Below are positions 16,749 to 24,711 of a stretch of 64,000 bases of DNA, piece after piece. Every line of letters starts with the position of its first letter. Positions within the stretch are counted from its first letter, which is position 1. Source of the stretch: Pseudomonadota bacterium (GTDB lineage: Bacteria; Desulfobacterota; Binatia; Binatales; Binataceae); contig JAJPIF010000024.1 in assembly GCA_021324885.1 (NCBI GenBank), positions 1 through 64,000 on the forward strand, read 5' to 3'. A program made the translations under genes and the position numbers. A model generated the notes under the pieces. It was not told where the DNA came from. It searched no databases and saw nothing but the letters and a program-made list of their open reading frames with translations.

Positions 16749-18164
16749 ATGGACATCGCAGCGCTGCAGAACTTCGTCAATCGGCGATGGGACGAGTCGA
16801 TCGTACCCACGCTGATGGATTACATCCGCATCCCCAACAAATCGCCCGCCTTCGATCCAGATTGGCAAGCGCACGGCTTCATCGATCAGGTGATCGAACG
16901 CTTCCATCAATGGGCGCTGGACCATCCTTTACGCGGGATGCAGATCGATGTGGTTCGCCTCGCGGGCCGCACCCCACTGCTCAAGATCGACGTGGCGGGG
17001 CAGGGCGATGATTGCGTGCTGATGTATGGTCATCTCGACAAGCAACCTGAGATGGCCGGATGGAGCCAGGGGCTCGGTCCATGGCAGCCGGTGATCCGCG
17101 GCGATAAACTTTACGGACGCGGCGCGGCGGACGACGGCTATGCGATGTTTGCCGGTTTGAGCGCGCTGGCCGCGTTGCAGGAGCAGGGCATTCCCCACGC
17201 GCGCTGCGTCATGTTGATCGAGGCGTGCGAGGAAAGCGGCAGCTACGACCTGCCGCCGATAATCGAGCATCTGGGCGACCGTATAGGCAATCCCAGCCTG
17301 GTCGTGGCGTTGGATTCGGGATGCGGCAACTATGATCAGTTGTGGTGCACCACCTCCCTGCGCGGTCTGGTCGGCGGCACCTTGCGTGTCGCCGTGCTTA
17401 CAGAGGGCGTTCATTCAGGCGATGCTGGGGGAGTGGTGCCGTGCAGTTTCCGAATCGCGCGGATGCTGCTGTCGCGGATCGAGAACGAACAGACCGGGGA
17501 GATTCTTTCACCGGCCTTTCACTGTGCGATACCGTCGGCGCGGCAAAAGCAGGCTGCTGCCGCCGCCGCGATTCTGGACGGCTCGCTGTACCGCAAATTT
17601 CCCTTTGCCGGCGGCGCGGGTCCAATTACCAGCGATCCGACAGAGCTGATTCTGAATCGCACCTGGCGGCCGGCCCTTTCAATAATCGGCGCTGAAGGTT
17701 TGCCGCCAGCCGCCAACGCAGGCAACGTGCTGCGCCCGTTTACGGAATTGAAGTTGTCGTTGCGCGTGCCGCCGCTATGCGATGCGGCGGCCGCGGCGGC
17801 TGAACTCAAGTCGCTGTTGGAGCGCGATCCGCCTTACGGCGCCAAGGTCAGCTTCGAGCCGAATTGGGGCTCCAGCGGATGGGACGCGCCGGAACTGGCG
17901 ACATGGCTGGAACAATCGCTGGAGCGGGCTTCGCGCGATTTCTTCGGCAAATCCGCTGCCTACATGGGCGAAGGCGGCACGATCCCGTTCATGGGGATGC
18001 TGGGCGAGCGTTTCCCGCAAGCCCAATTTCTGATCACAGGAGTCCTCGGTCCCGGTTCAAACGCGCACGGCCCCAATGAGTTTTTGCATCTCCCCGCCGC
18101 CAAGCGCTTAACCTGCTGCGTGGCCCAGGTCATCGCGGACCATTTTCGGAAAGCCCAATCCTGA
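16749..18164 (+). CDS. M20-family metallopeptidase (dipeptidase-like)
   Basis: A 471-residue zinc peptidase of the M20/M25/M40 family. The metal ligands and catalytic acids fit the family: MYGHLDKQPEM (His, and Asp of HLD), YGRGAADDGYAMF (bridging Asp), EACEESGS (catalytic and ligand Glu), DSGCGNYD, and the last His in GSNAHGPNEF. A dimerisation domain lies between. It should act in the cytoplasm on dipeptides or N-acyl amino acids. It begins 47 nt after the membrane protein gene with a weak ribosome site, so it may be cotranscribed with mtoX by chance. A hairpin follows at 18223. Confidence 0.93.
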   Translation: MDIAALQNFVNRRWDESIVPTLMDYIRIPNKSPAFDPDWQAHGFIDQVIERFHQWALDHPLRGMQIDVVRLAGRTPLLKIDVAGQGDDCVLMYGHLDKQPEMAGWSQGLGPWQPVIRGDKLYGRGAADDGYAMFAGLSALAALQEQGIPHARCVMLIEACEESGSYDLPPIIEHLGDRIGNPSLVVALDSGCGNYDQLWCTTSLRGLVGGTLRVAVLTEGVHSGDAGGVVPCSFRIARMLLSRIENEQTGEILSPAFHCAIPSARQKQAAAAAAILDGSLYRKFPFAGGAGPITSDPTELILNRTWRPALSIIGAEGLPPAANAGNVLRPFTELKLSLRVPPLCDAAAAAAELKSLLERDPPYGAKVSFEPNWGSSGWDAPELATWLEQSLERASRDFFGKSAAYMGEGGTIPFMGMLGERFPQAQFLITGVLGPGSNAHGPNEFLHLPAAKRLTCCVAQVIADHFRKAQS

Positions 18165-18222
18165 CAACAGCGCGACCGCTTATGGGACATGAAATTGAAA
18201 ATCAGCGGCGGCGCGATCGCAC

Positions 18223-18250
18223 AGGATGGCCGCCGCGGAGCGGCCATCCT
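18223..18250. terminator. bidirectional terminator hairpin
   Basis: A perfect 11-bp inverted repeat (AGGATGGCCGC at 18223-18233, GCGGCCATCCT at 18240-18250, loop CGCGGA) lies between the convergent M20 peptidase and DUF1328 genes. No strong U-run is present. Confidence 0.65.
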
Positions 18251-18262
18251 TGCGCAGGAGCT

Positions 18263-18433
18263 TTAAACGGTGGTTCGTCCGCCCCGTCCAAAGATGAGAC
18301 CGACGAGGAACAGGATGAGGAAAATTACAAACAAAATCTTTGCAATTCCCGCAGCCGTTCCGGCGATACCACCAAAGCCGAACACCGCGGCGACGATGGC
18401 GACAATCAGAAAAACAAACGCCCAATAAAGCAT
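18263..18433 (-). CDS. DUF1328 (YtjA-type) small membrane protein
   Basis: A 56-residue peptide, [20 protein letters not shown] at its start, with two hydrophobic helices joined by a small glycine-rich segment ([12 protein letters not shown]) and a basic end (FGRGGRTTV). This is the standard DUF1328/YtjA layout, a common stress-linked inner-membrane peptide of unknown function. GAGGAA lies 6 nt before the ATG. The gene is below usual ORF-size cut-offs and is easily missed. It faces the M20 peptidase gene with a hairpin between. Confidence 0.88.
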   Translation of the reverse strand: MLYWAFVFLIVAIVAAVFGFGGIAGTAAGIAKILFVIFLILFLVGLIFGRGGRTTV

Positions 18434-18890
18434 ATAGCTTCCTCTTTCCGCGAAATTCCGGTTCCGGATCCCGCAGTATGAAATGCAAAACCCTGCAGTA
18501 ACCTTTTAATCTCGGCTATCAGCTTTGCCGGGCGGGTTGCTCCAGACGCTGTTCACCCTTCCAGAGCATCAACGGCCGAGAGAGTAACGCCTAAGCAGCA
18601 AGGCATATGCCAGAAACGCAGCCTTGCGGCGCTTGACTCCACTACGGATTCATCAGCCGGAAGCTTGAATTTGGAATGTTTTACCGACAATCGGGGTCAC
18701 CTACCAAGCAGTTGGTTTAATTCACGGTCACAGGCGCAAACGAACGGTGTTCCGTTGCCGTCAGCCGGCTTGCACCACCGCAGCGATTCAATTTCGTTAT
18801 TGATTCCATTATCGTGGCGCTGACGGCGCCGCGCGACCCAGCATCAGGCCTGAAAAGGCGATGCGCTGGCGGCGTCAAAAGGAGGTCCAT
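18434..18890. other. intergenic region, no gene seen
   Basis: 457 nt between the divergent DUF1328 and fused amidohydrolase genes. I see no tRNA-like fold, no ORF with a ribosome site and no clear repeat. It must hold both promoters. The downstream end carries a strong AAAAGGAGGT Shine-Dalgarno for the gene at 18891. Confidence 0.5.
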
Positions 18891-20528
18891 ATGAAAGACC
18901 GGATTGTCTCTTCGGATTCGCACGTGGTGGAACCAGCCGATTTGTGGACCGAACGCCTCGACAATCGCTTCAAGGACCAGGCGCCCAGGGTGATCAAAAA
19001 TGAGGAACGCCCGGGCTATTTCTTCGTTGCTCCCGGAGTGGTCCCATTCCCGGTCGCCTCGATTTCCGCCATCGGCAAAAGCGGCGACGAACTGAAAAAG
19101 CATCTGAGCACCGGTTACGAGGCCGCCCGTCCCAGCGGATGGGACCCGGCTGAGCGGCTCAAAGACCAGGACCTCGACGGGGTTTGCGCGGAAGTTATCT
19201 ACACGTCGCTGGGAATGCCGCTGTTCTCGCTGCCCGACAGCGAACTGCAGCGCGCCTGCTTCAGGGCGTATAACGACTGGCTGGCGGATTTCGCGTCCTA
19301 TAGTCCGAAGCGGCTGTATCCGATCGCCCTGATCTCGCTCGATGACGTGGCCGACGGTGTAAGCGAGATGGAACGCTGCGTCAAACGGGGCCATCATGGC
19401 GTCCAGATCTGCGGCGTCGCGCCGCCCGAGCGCCCCTATTATTCAAGCGACTACGATCCGTTCTGGACCGCGGCGCAGGAGATGCAGATCCCGGTCTCGC
19501 TGCATCTGGGCACCGGGCGCAAGTCATTGCAGGGCCGCGGCGGGCAGGTGAAGCTCACCGGACGCGATTTCATGATCAACACCACGCTGGCGCCGGTGCA
19601 TGAAATCCAGCGCTCGCTCTGCAGCCTGATTTTCGGCGGCGTGCTGGAACGATTTCCGCGGCTGCGCATTGTATCGGCCGAAAACGACAGCGGATGGTTC
19701 CCGCACATGCTCTACCGCATCGACCATTTCTACCAGAAATTCGGCACCATGTCGGACGAGATGAACCTGACGATGAAGCCCAGCGAATACGTGCGGCGCA
19801 ACGTATGGGTGACGTTCCAGGACGACATGGTCGGTCCGATGACGTGGAAAATCTTCGGCGAGGACAACTACATGTGGGCGTCCGATTTTCCGCACAGCGA
19901 TTCCACCTGGCCCCATTCGCGGCAGGTAATCGAGCGCAGCTTTGAAGGCGTGCCGGAAACGGTCAAACGCAAGATCGTCTGCGACAACGCGGCACGCCTG
20001 TACCGGATGGAACTGGAGTGGAAGGGTCCGGGTTCACTCTCAATTTTGATCGCGAAACCAGGCATGGAGCATCTAATGAAGACGCTTGAACAGCAGGTGC
20101 GGGAACTCGCGGACCGCGAGGAAATCAAGGAATTGACGGCCAAATATGCGCATTGGGTAGCGATGGGCCAGGGCGCGAAGGTCGCCCAGCTGTTTACCGA
20201 CGATGGTGCGTTTATTAACGAGTTGATGGGCGAGGAACCCAACATCACCGTGCGCGGACGCAAACAGTTGGACGAGTTCTATCCAAATCTGAAAAAAGGA
20301 ATGGCGCTGCCGTGCATCCATAACCATATTATCGAGATCGACGGCGACAACGCCAAAGGAACCTGCACGATCGAGGTCCGCATCACGCAAAACAACCAAA
20401 GCGTTATCGGCTCGGGCTATTACGCGGACACCTACCGGCGCGTGAACGGCCAATGGAAATTCGTCGAGCGCCATTCCTACTTCCATCACTTCGTCCCGCT
20501 GCTCAAAGGATGGGCCGAGCAAGGCTGA
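18891..20528 (+). CDS. amidohydrolase-2 fused to a SnoaL/NTF2-like domain
   Basis: A 545-residue two-domain protein. Residues 1-380 form an amidohydrolase-2 enzyme (VSSDSHVVEPADLW, PVSLHLGTGRKS, WASDFPHSDSTWPHSR, IVCDNAARLYRM). Residues 396-545 form a complete SnoaL-like domain (TLEQQVRELADREEIKELT, AKYAHWVAMGQG, FVERHSYFHHF). Relatives of each half are normally separate, neighbouring genes. The 15-residue join reads like a former intergenic spacer and has GGAG 6 nt before an in-frame ATG at 20076. ATG 18891 follows AAAAGGAGGT and is preferred over the upstream 18861. The substrate is unknown. Confidence 0.88.
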   Translation: MKDRIVSSDSHVVEPADLWTERLDNRFKDQAPRVIKNEERPGYFFVAPGVVPFPVASISAIGKSGDELKKHLSTGYEAARPSGWDPAERLKDQDLDGVCAEVIYTSLGMPLFSLPDSELQRACFRAYNDWLADFASYSPKRLYPIALISLDDVADGVSEMERCVKRGHHGVQICGVAPPERPYYSSDYDPFWTAAQEMQIPVSLHLGTGRKSLQGRGGQVKLTGRDFMINTTLAPVHEIQRSLCSLIFGGVLERFPRLRIVSAENDSGWFPHMLYRIDHFYQKFGTMSDEMNLTMKPSEYVRRNVWVTFQDDMVGPMTWKIFGEDNYMWASDFPHSDSTWPHSRQVIERSFEGVPETVKRKIVCDNAARLYRMELEWKGPGSLSILIAKPGMEHLMKTLEQQVRELADREEIKELTAKYAHWVAMGQGAKVAQLFTDDGAFINELMGEEPNITVRGRKQLDEFYPNLKKGMALPCIHNHIIEIDGDNAKGTCTIEVRITQNNQSVIGSGYYADTYRRVNGQWKFVERHSYFHHFVPLLKGWAEQG

Positions 20529-20672
20529 TTATTTGGTTTGCGGCCGCGACTCAATGCTGGATGTGCCTGCTGTGCCCACGCCTTGATCAGGGACGTGGCG
20601 GCTCCGCGCCCCGCCGATTCGATATCCCGAACTGCGGCGCATCGGCCAAAAACTGGCCGAGTCTGTGGACAA

Positions 20673-20695
20673 TGTTAAATCAAGTAGAGTTAACA
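20673..20695. promoter_or_regulatory. operator-like inverted repeat upstream of carbonic anhydrase
   Basis: TGTTAA (20673-20678) and TTAACA (20690-20695) form a perfect 6-bp inverted repeat separated by 11 nt, 49 nt before the carbonic anhydrase start. The shape suits binding of a dimeric regulator. No regulator is named. Confidence 0.4.
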
Positions 20696-20744
20696 ATTCC
20701 GATTGGGTAATTTTCACGTTCGCAACTCATAAGGGAGACTTCTC

Positions 20745-21245
20745 ATGAGCATCATCGACGACGCACTTAAAGCTAATGAGGCTTATGCTCATAATTTCAA
20801 GCTCGGGGAGCTGCCGGCTCCGCCGAAGAAAAAGCTCGCCGTTCTCGCCTGTATGGACGCGCGGCTGACGATCGAGCCGATGCTGGGACTGAACACCGGT
20901 GACGCGCACATCATCCGCAACGCCGGCGCAATCGCCACCGAAGACGCGATCCGCTCGCTGCTCATCTCACATTACCTGCTCGGCACCATGGAGTTCATGG
21001 TGATCAATCACACGGGTTGCGGGATGTTGACCTTCAAGGATAGCGAGCTGCTGGAGCGGCTGGAGCGGGAAACAGGCGTATCGGCGGTCACGCCTAGCCA
21101 TTTCCACGCATTTGACAATCTTGAAGCTAATGTGCGCCGCCAGGTGGCAAGAATTAAGGCGCACCCCTGGATTTCCCGGGATATTAGCGTGCGTGGGTTC
21201 GTATTCGATGTTAGAACTGGGAAGCTGAGTGAAATTAAAGCATGA
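20745..21245 (+). CDS. beta-class carbonic anhydrase
   Basis: A 166-residue zinc enzyme interconverting CO2 and bicarbonate. Zinc ligands C36, H89 and C92 lie in LACMDAR and VINHTGCGM, and the catalytic D38-R40 dyad is present (C-x-D-x-R). The short length and the sequence match the Cab-type (clade D) beta class of archaea and bacteria. GGGAG lies about 8 nt before the ATG. It is preceded by an operator-like palindrome and followed by a gene-free stretch, so it is probably a single-gene unit. Confidence 0.93.
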   Translation: MSIIDDALKANEAYAHNFKLGELPAPPKKKLAVLACMDARLTIEPMLGLNTGDAHIIRNAGAIATEDAIRSLLISHYLLGTMEFMVINHTGCGMLTFKDSELLERLERETGVSAVTPSHFHAFDNLEANVRRQVARIKAHPWISRDISVRGFVFDVRTGKLSEIKA

Positions 21246-21741
21246 TAAATTGAGTTGTCGGAAGAATTGCAATGCTGTGAATCTTACCGGAAGACAGAGG
21301 TTTGCACTGACTGATTGGCAAAATAAAGAAAGGTGATTCTCTAAACTACTTGCTTCTTTTTTCCACACTGCGCTGCCAGGATCGTTTTCCATGTCCAAGA
21401 TATCCACAAGTGATGCGAATCAGGAAAACATTCAAAAATCGATTATGCGGGATTTGGAGTGAAGTAAGAGACCGCAAGAAAAATTGGCGGATTCGTGATT
21501 TAGGACGCCAAGACGCAGCCGCAACCGTTCGGCCCATCTCTAAAAAAGCTAGCTGCAACTGGCGACGGTTCTTAAGAGGCATTGATGGGCAATATTGGCA
21601 TACATCTTGCTTTACCGCCTGCGGCTATGTTTAAAACATTTCGCTAAAGTTTGTTTTCGCCGAACAGTCTCTCGCTGCTGGCTGGTGGAGCTCAGTCAGG
21701 TCGCGGACCGGCAAGCGCACTGAGTTAAAAGGACGTTGCAA
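21246..21741. other. intergenic region, no convincing gene
   Basis: About 495 nt, lower in GC than the neighbouring genes. Open frames of 94 codons (plus, 21350) and 146 codons (minus, overlapping the anhydrase) exist but show no signal, domain or ribosome site. I see no RNA gene. The end supplies AAAGGA for the kinase start. Confidence 0.45.
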
Positions 21742-23430
21742 ATGAAACGGCTGCGCGATTTCGAGGCACCTTTGCCGCCCGTACACGGATTGCGTCAGCA
21801 AATCGTTGAATCCTGGAATCGATGCCGGGCGGCGGGCCTGCATCCCTCGAAGATCCGCGCGCGCAAAGTCGCAGAAACCGATTTGGCTCGCCGTTTGGAG
21901 CAAAATCGTCTTTTGATTGAGATCGCGCAATCCCATTTGCATCACCTGGCTATCACCATGGCCGGGAGTCCGCACTCGGCCTGCCTGACCGACGCCGACG
22001 GCATCGTGCTTGCCGCTGTTACGTCGGGCCCGGCAAACAAGCCGGCTGCTCTTCTCCCAGGCGCTGATTGGTCCGAAACCGCCATCGGGACCAATGGAGC
22101 AGGGACAGCTCTGGCGGCAAATCAGCCCGTGGCAATTGTCCGTATGGAGCACTATGCGAGCGCCTGGGCCGAATGGACCTGTACGGGCGCTCCCTTGCAC
22201 GCGACTGACGGGTCGCTGATAGGTGCGATTGACGCGAGCACAACCGATCATGAGGATTGTTATGAGCGCTTGCAGCTGGTAGTCGAAGCGGCACGAAAAA
22301 TTGAATCCGAACACGCCCGGCGCCTGCTGGCGGTTTCCTCAGAAGATAAACGGCCCGTGTCAGTCGGGCTGATCGCGCACTTGTGCGAACTGGGGCATGC
22401 GATGGTGCGCGATCTGGACGGCACTATCCGGTTATGGGGTGCGCAGAATCTGTATGGATGGAGCAGTGGGGAAGCGGCCCGCAGACTTTCCCACGAACTG
22501 CTGAAAACGCAATTTCCGCGGCCATTGGAAGAGATCAATCAAATCCTGCTGCGGCAAGGATTCTGGACCGGCGAGCTTGGCCATACGACCAAAGCCGGAG
22601 GGCGCATCACGGTCTTGAGCTACTGGGCCCTGCTGCACGACAAGGAGGGCTCGGTGGGTGGCGTGGTCGAGACCAGCATCGACGTCACCGCACTCAGGAC
22701 GGCCTGTCAGACATTGTATGAAAGCGATCGTCACAAAGACGAATTCCTTTCGATTCTGGCCCATGAAATCAGAAATCCGCTCGGCGCGATTATCGCCGCC
22801 CGCGACCTTCTCGAACCGGACCGGAAAAAAGATCCGAGGCAGCGCAATGCGCTTGCAATTATAGAGCGCCAGGTCAGCCATTTGAGCCGGCTGACCGATG
22901 ATCTGATCGACCTTCAGCAAATCAGCAAGGGAAAATTGGATTACCGTCCCGAACCCATCCAGCTCTCGGCGATAATCCGCGGCGCGATTGAAATTGCCCA
23001 ACCGAAAATCGACGCCCAACGGCATAAACTGGCCGTTTCCATGCCGCAGGATGAGATCCAGTTGTCCGGCGATCGCGTCCGGCTGATTCAGGCAATTTCA
23101 AACCTGCTCGACAATGCCGCCAAGTACACGCCCGAAGGCGGCAGCATTTTCTTAAAGGCTGAAATTGATGAAGATCACGTTGTCATTGAAGTGCGCGACA
23201 ACGGGATCGGCGTACCCCCTGAATTGCTCCCCGGTATCTTCGAGCTTTATTCACGGTCGGCACGTCAAGGCGAAAAGTCTTTTAAAGGGCTTGGAGTCGG
23301 ACTGGCGCTGGTCAGGAGCATCGTCCACATGCATGGCGGCGAAGTCGAAGCGTTCAGCAAAGGCCTCGGTCAAGGCAGTGACTTCGTGGTGAGATTGCCC
23401 ATTTCCGGCAAGCCGCAAAGCGCCGGTTGA
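21742..23430 (+). CDS. sensor histidine kinase with AcoR-type GAF and PAS domains
   Basis: A 562-residue soluble kinase. The N-terminus (VESWNRCRAAGLHPSKI, then ETAIGTNGAGTAL) is the GAF-containing sensor module usually found on AcoR/DhaR sigma-54 activators. A PAS-like domain spans ~210-320. The HisKA phospho-acceptor is H341 (ILAHEIRNPLGAI), followed by HATPase boxes NLLDNAAKY, DNGIGVPPE and GLGVGLALV. No transmembrane helices are apparent, so it senses a cytoplasmic signal. TTG 21736 is in frame, but ATG 21742 has AAAGGA upstream. No response regulator is adjacent, making it an orphan. Confidence 0.9.
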   Translation: MKRLRDFEAPLPPVHGLRQQIVESWNRCRAAGLHPSKIRARKVAETDLARRLEQNRLLIEIAQSHLHHLAITMAGSPHSACLTDADGIVLAAVTSGPANKPAALLPGADWSETAIGTNGAGTALAANQPVAIVRMEHYASAWAEWTCTGAPLHATDGSLIGAIDASTTDHEDCYERLQLVVEAARKIESEHARRLLAVSSEDKRPVSVGLIAHLCELGHAMVRDLDGTIRLWGAQNLYGWSSGEAARRLSHELLKTQFPRPLEEINQILLRQGFWTGELGHTTKAGGRITVLSYWALLHDKEGSVGGVVETSIDVTALRTACQTLYESDRHKDEFLSILAHEIRNPLGAIIAARDLLEPDRKKDPRQRNALAIIERQVSHLSRLTDDLIDLQQISKGKLDYRPEPIQLSAIIRGAIEIAQPKIDAQRHKLAVSMPQDEIQLSGDRVRLIQAISNLLDNAAKYTPEGGSIFLKAEIDEDHVVIEVRDNGIGVPPELLPGIFELYSRSARQGEKSFKGLGVGLALVRSIVHMHGGEVEAFSKGLGQGSDFVVRLPISGKPQSAG

Positions 23431-23647
23431 CGGTTGAACTCGGGTGCAGGTCCTGTCCCTTTCCCTGATGCCGGTTGCAGTTGGTCTTCTTTCGCTGGTC
23501 TGAATCTGAACCCCGCGTCGCAACCGCTCCAGGCGCCATCGCTTTGCCGGGCGTAGGCATGGACGCGATCCCTGGTCGGGGTTGCCGCTGTTGTCTCCAA
23601 CCCCAATCTTGGTTGACATGTAGCGAAGAAAATACGAAAGTAACTCC

Positions 23648-24613
23648 ATGGCCGCCGCTCTTCCCGCCGTTGGAGCTGCTTCCCTTGATGCTCTGCCGGG
23701 AGTTTTCAAGGGCCGGGAACTGACCCGCAAGGACCGCCGTCTGAGCGCCTCCTTGGCGCCGATCAATACCCTGCTGGAAGGCGGAATCCCACGCGGGCGC
23801 ATCAGCGAAATCGTTGGTCGTCGCAGTTGTGGCAAGACGTCGATCGCCGCCAATTTTATTGGCAGCACCACCCGCCGTGGCGAGGTTGTCGCGGTAATCG
23901 ATCTGGCCAACGCCTTCGACCCGTCCACGATGGCAGAGGCGGGCGTCGATCTATCCAGGGTGTTATGGATTCGGCCGGGACAAAGCTCTTTTTCCGCCCC
24001 CAGTTTTTGCCGCGCATCCAATTCCCCTCTGTCTCTTTTCCCTGATCATGGCGATCCTTTGCCGTCCCCGCTCTCTGGTCAGGACGAGGGCGAATCGCAA
24101 GTGCTCTCTCAAGTTAGCTGCCAGTTATGGCCGTGCCGGCGAAGCTTAAAGGATCGCTCCCCTCGCAGCTTTCTGCGCGCGGCCGAGTTAGTGCTCGAAG
24201 CCGGAGGCTTCGGTCTGCTGATCATGGATTTCGGCGAGAGTATTTTCACCATAAGCCAAAGCAGTGCGCTGCGGCTGGCCCGGATGGCGGAGCGCAGCGC
24301 CACCGCCGTGCTGATGCTGGTCACGCGCCCGGTATGCGGCACCTTTGCAGCGTTAAGCGTGGACCTGGCTTTAACACGCGCGATTTTCAGCTACCGGCAG
24401 AACTGTCTGCGCCAAGGTCCTGACGCAAAACCAATGCATTCCCTGGCGCTGTTCGAAGGATTGGAAACAAGCGCAACGCTCAGGCGCAACAAAATCGGTC
24501 GCTGCGGAACCAGCGCGCGATGGCGCACACTGGTTAATCCTTCCGACTTCATCCTCATCGATCATCAAAAGCCCAGGAAAAATAGAGCCGCGCGCCAAGG
24601 TTCCTCAATTTAA
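23648..24613 (+). CDS. imuA: ImuA-like RecA-fold accessory protein of SOS mutagenesis
   Basis: A 321-residue protein with a RecA-type ATPase core: LLEGGIPRGRISEIVGRRSCGKTS holds the Walker A (G-x4-GKT) near residue 60, and LEAGGFGLLIMDFGE the Walker B. It is followed by a Y-family-like gene, the imuA-imuB arrangement. ImuA partners ImuB and DnaE2 in error-prone lesion bypass. A Ser/Pro-rich insert of about 50 residues (near 115-170) makes it longer than usual for the family. A TTGACA lies 30 nt before the start, but I cannot assign a -10 or a LexA box. Confidence 0.78.
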   Translation: MAAALPAVGAASLDALPGVFKGRELTRKDRRLSASLAPINTLLEGGIPRGRISEIVGRRSCGKTSIAANFIGSTTRRGEVVAVIDLANAFDPSTMAEAGVDLSRVLWIRPGQSSFSAPSFCRASNSPLSLFPDHGDPLPSPLSGQDEGESQVLSQVSCQLWPCRRSLKDRSPRSFLRAAELVLEAGGFGLLIMDFGESIFTISQSSALRLARMAERSATAVLMLVTRPVCGTFAALSVDLALTRAIFSYRQNCLRQGPDAKPMHSLALFEGLETSATLRRNKIGRCGTSARWRTLVNPSDFILIDHQKPRKNRAARQGSSI

Positions 24614-24711
24614 TCCTCTCCCGATCCGGGGAGGAAATCAGGAATTGCCCGCGTGGAAAGCTTTCTCCTTGCAGGGATTCGACATTGCCCAGGGGGAGAG
24701 AATTTTTCCCT

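Noticed and set aside
21350-21634. 94-codon plus-strand ORF
   Set aside because: Basic, Cys-rich composition with no domain, leader or Shine-Dalgarno; it sits in a gene-free spacer.
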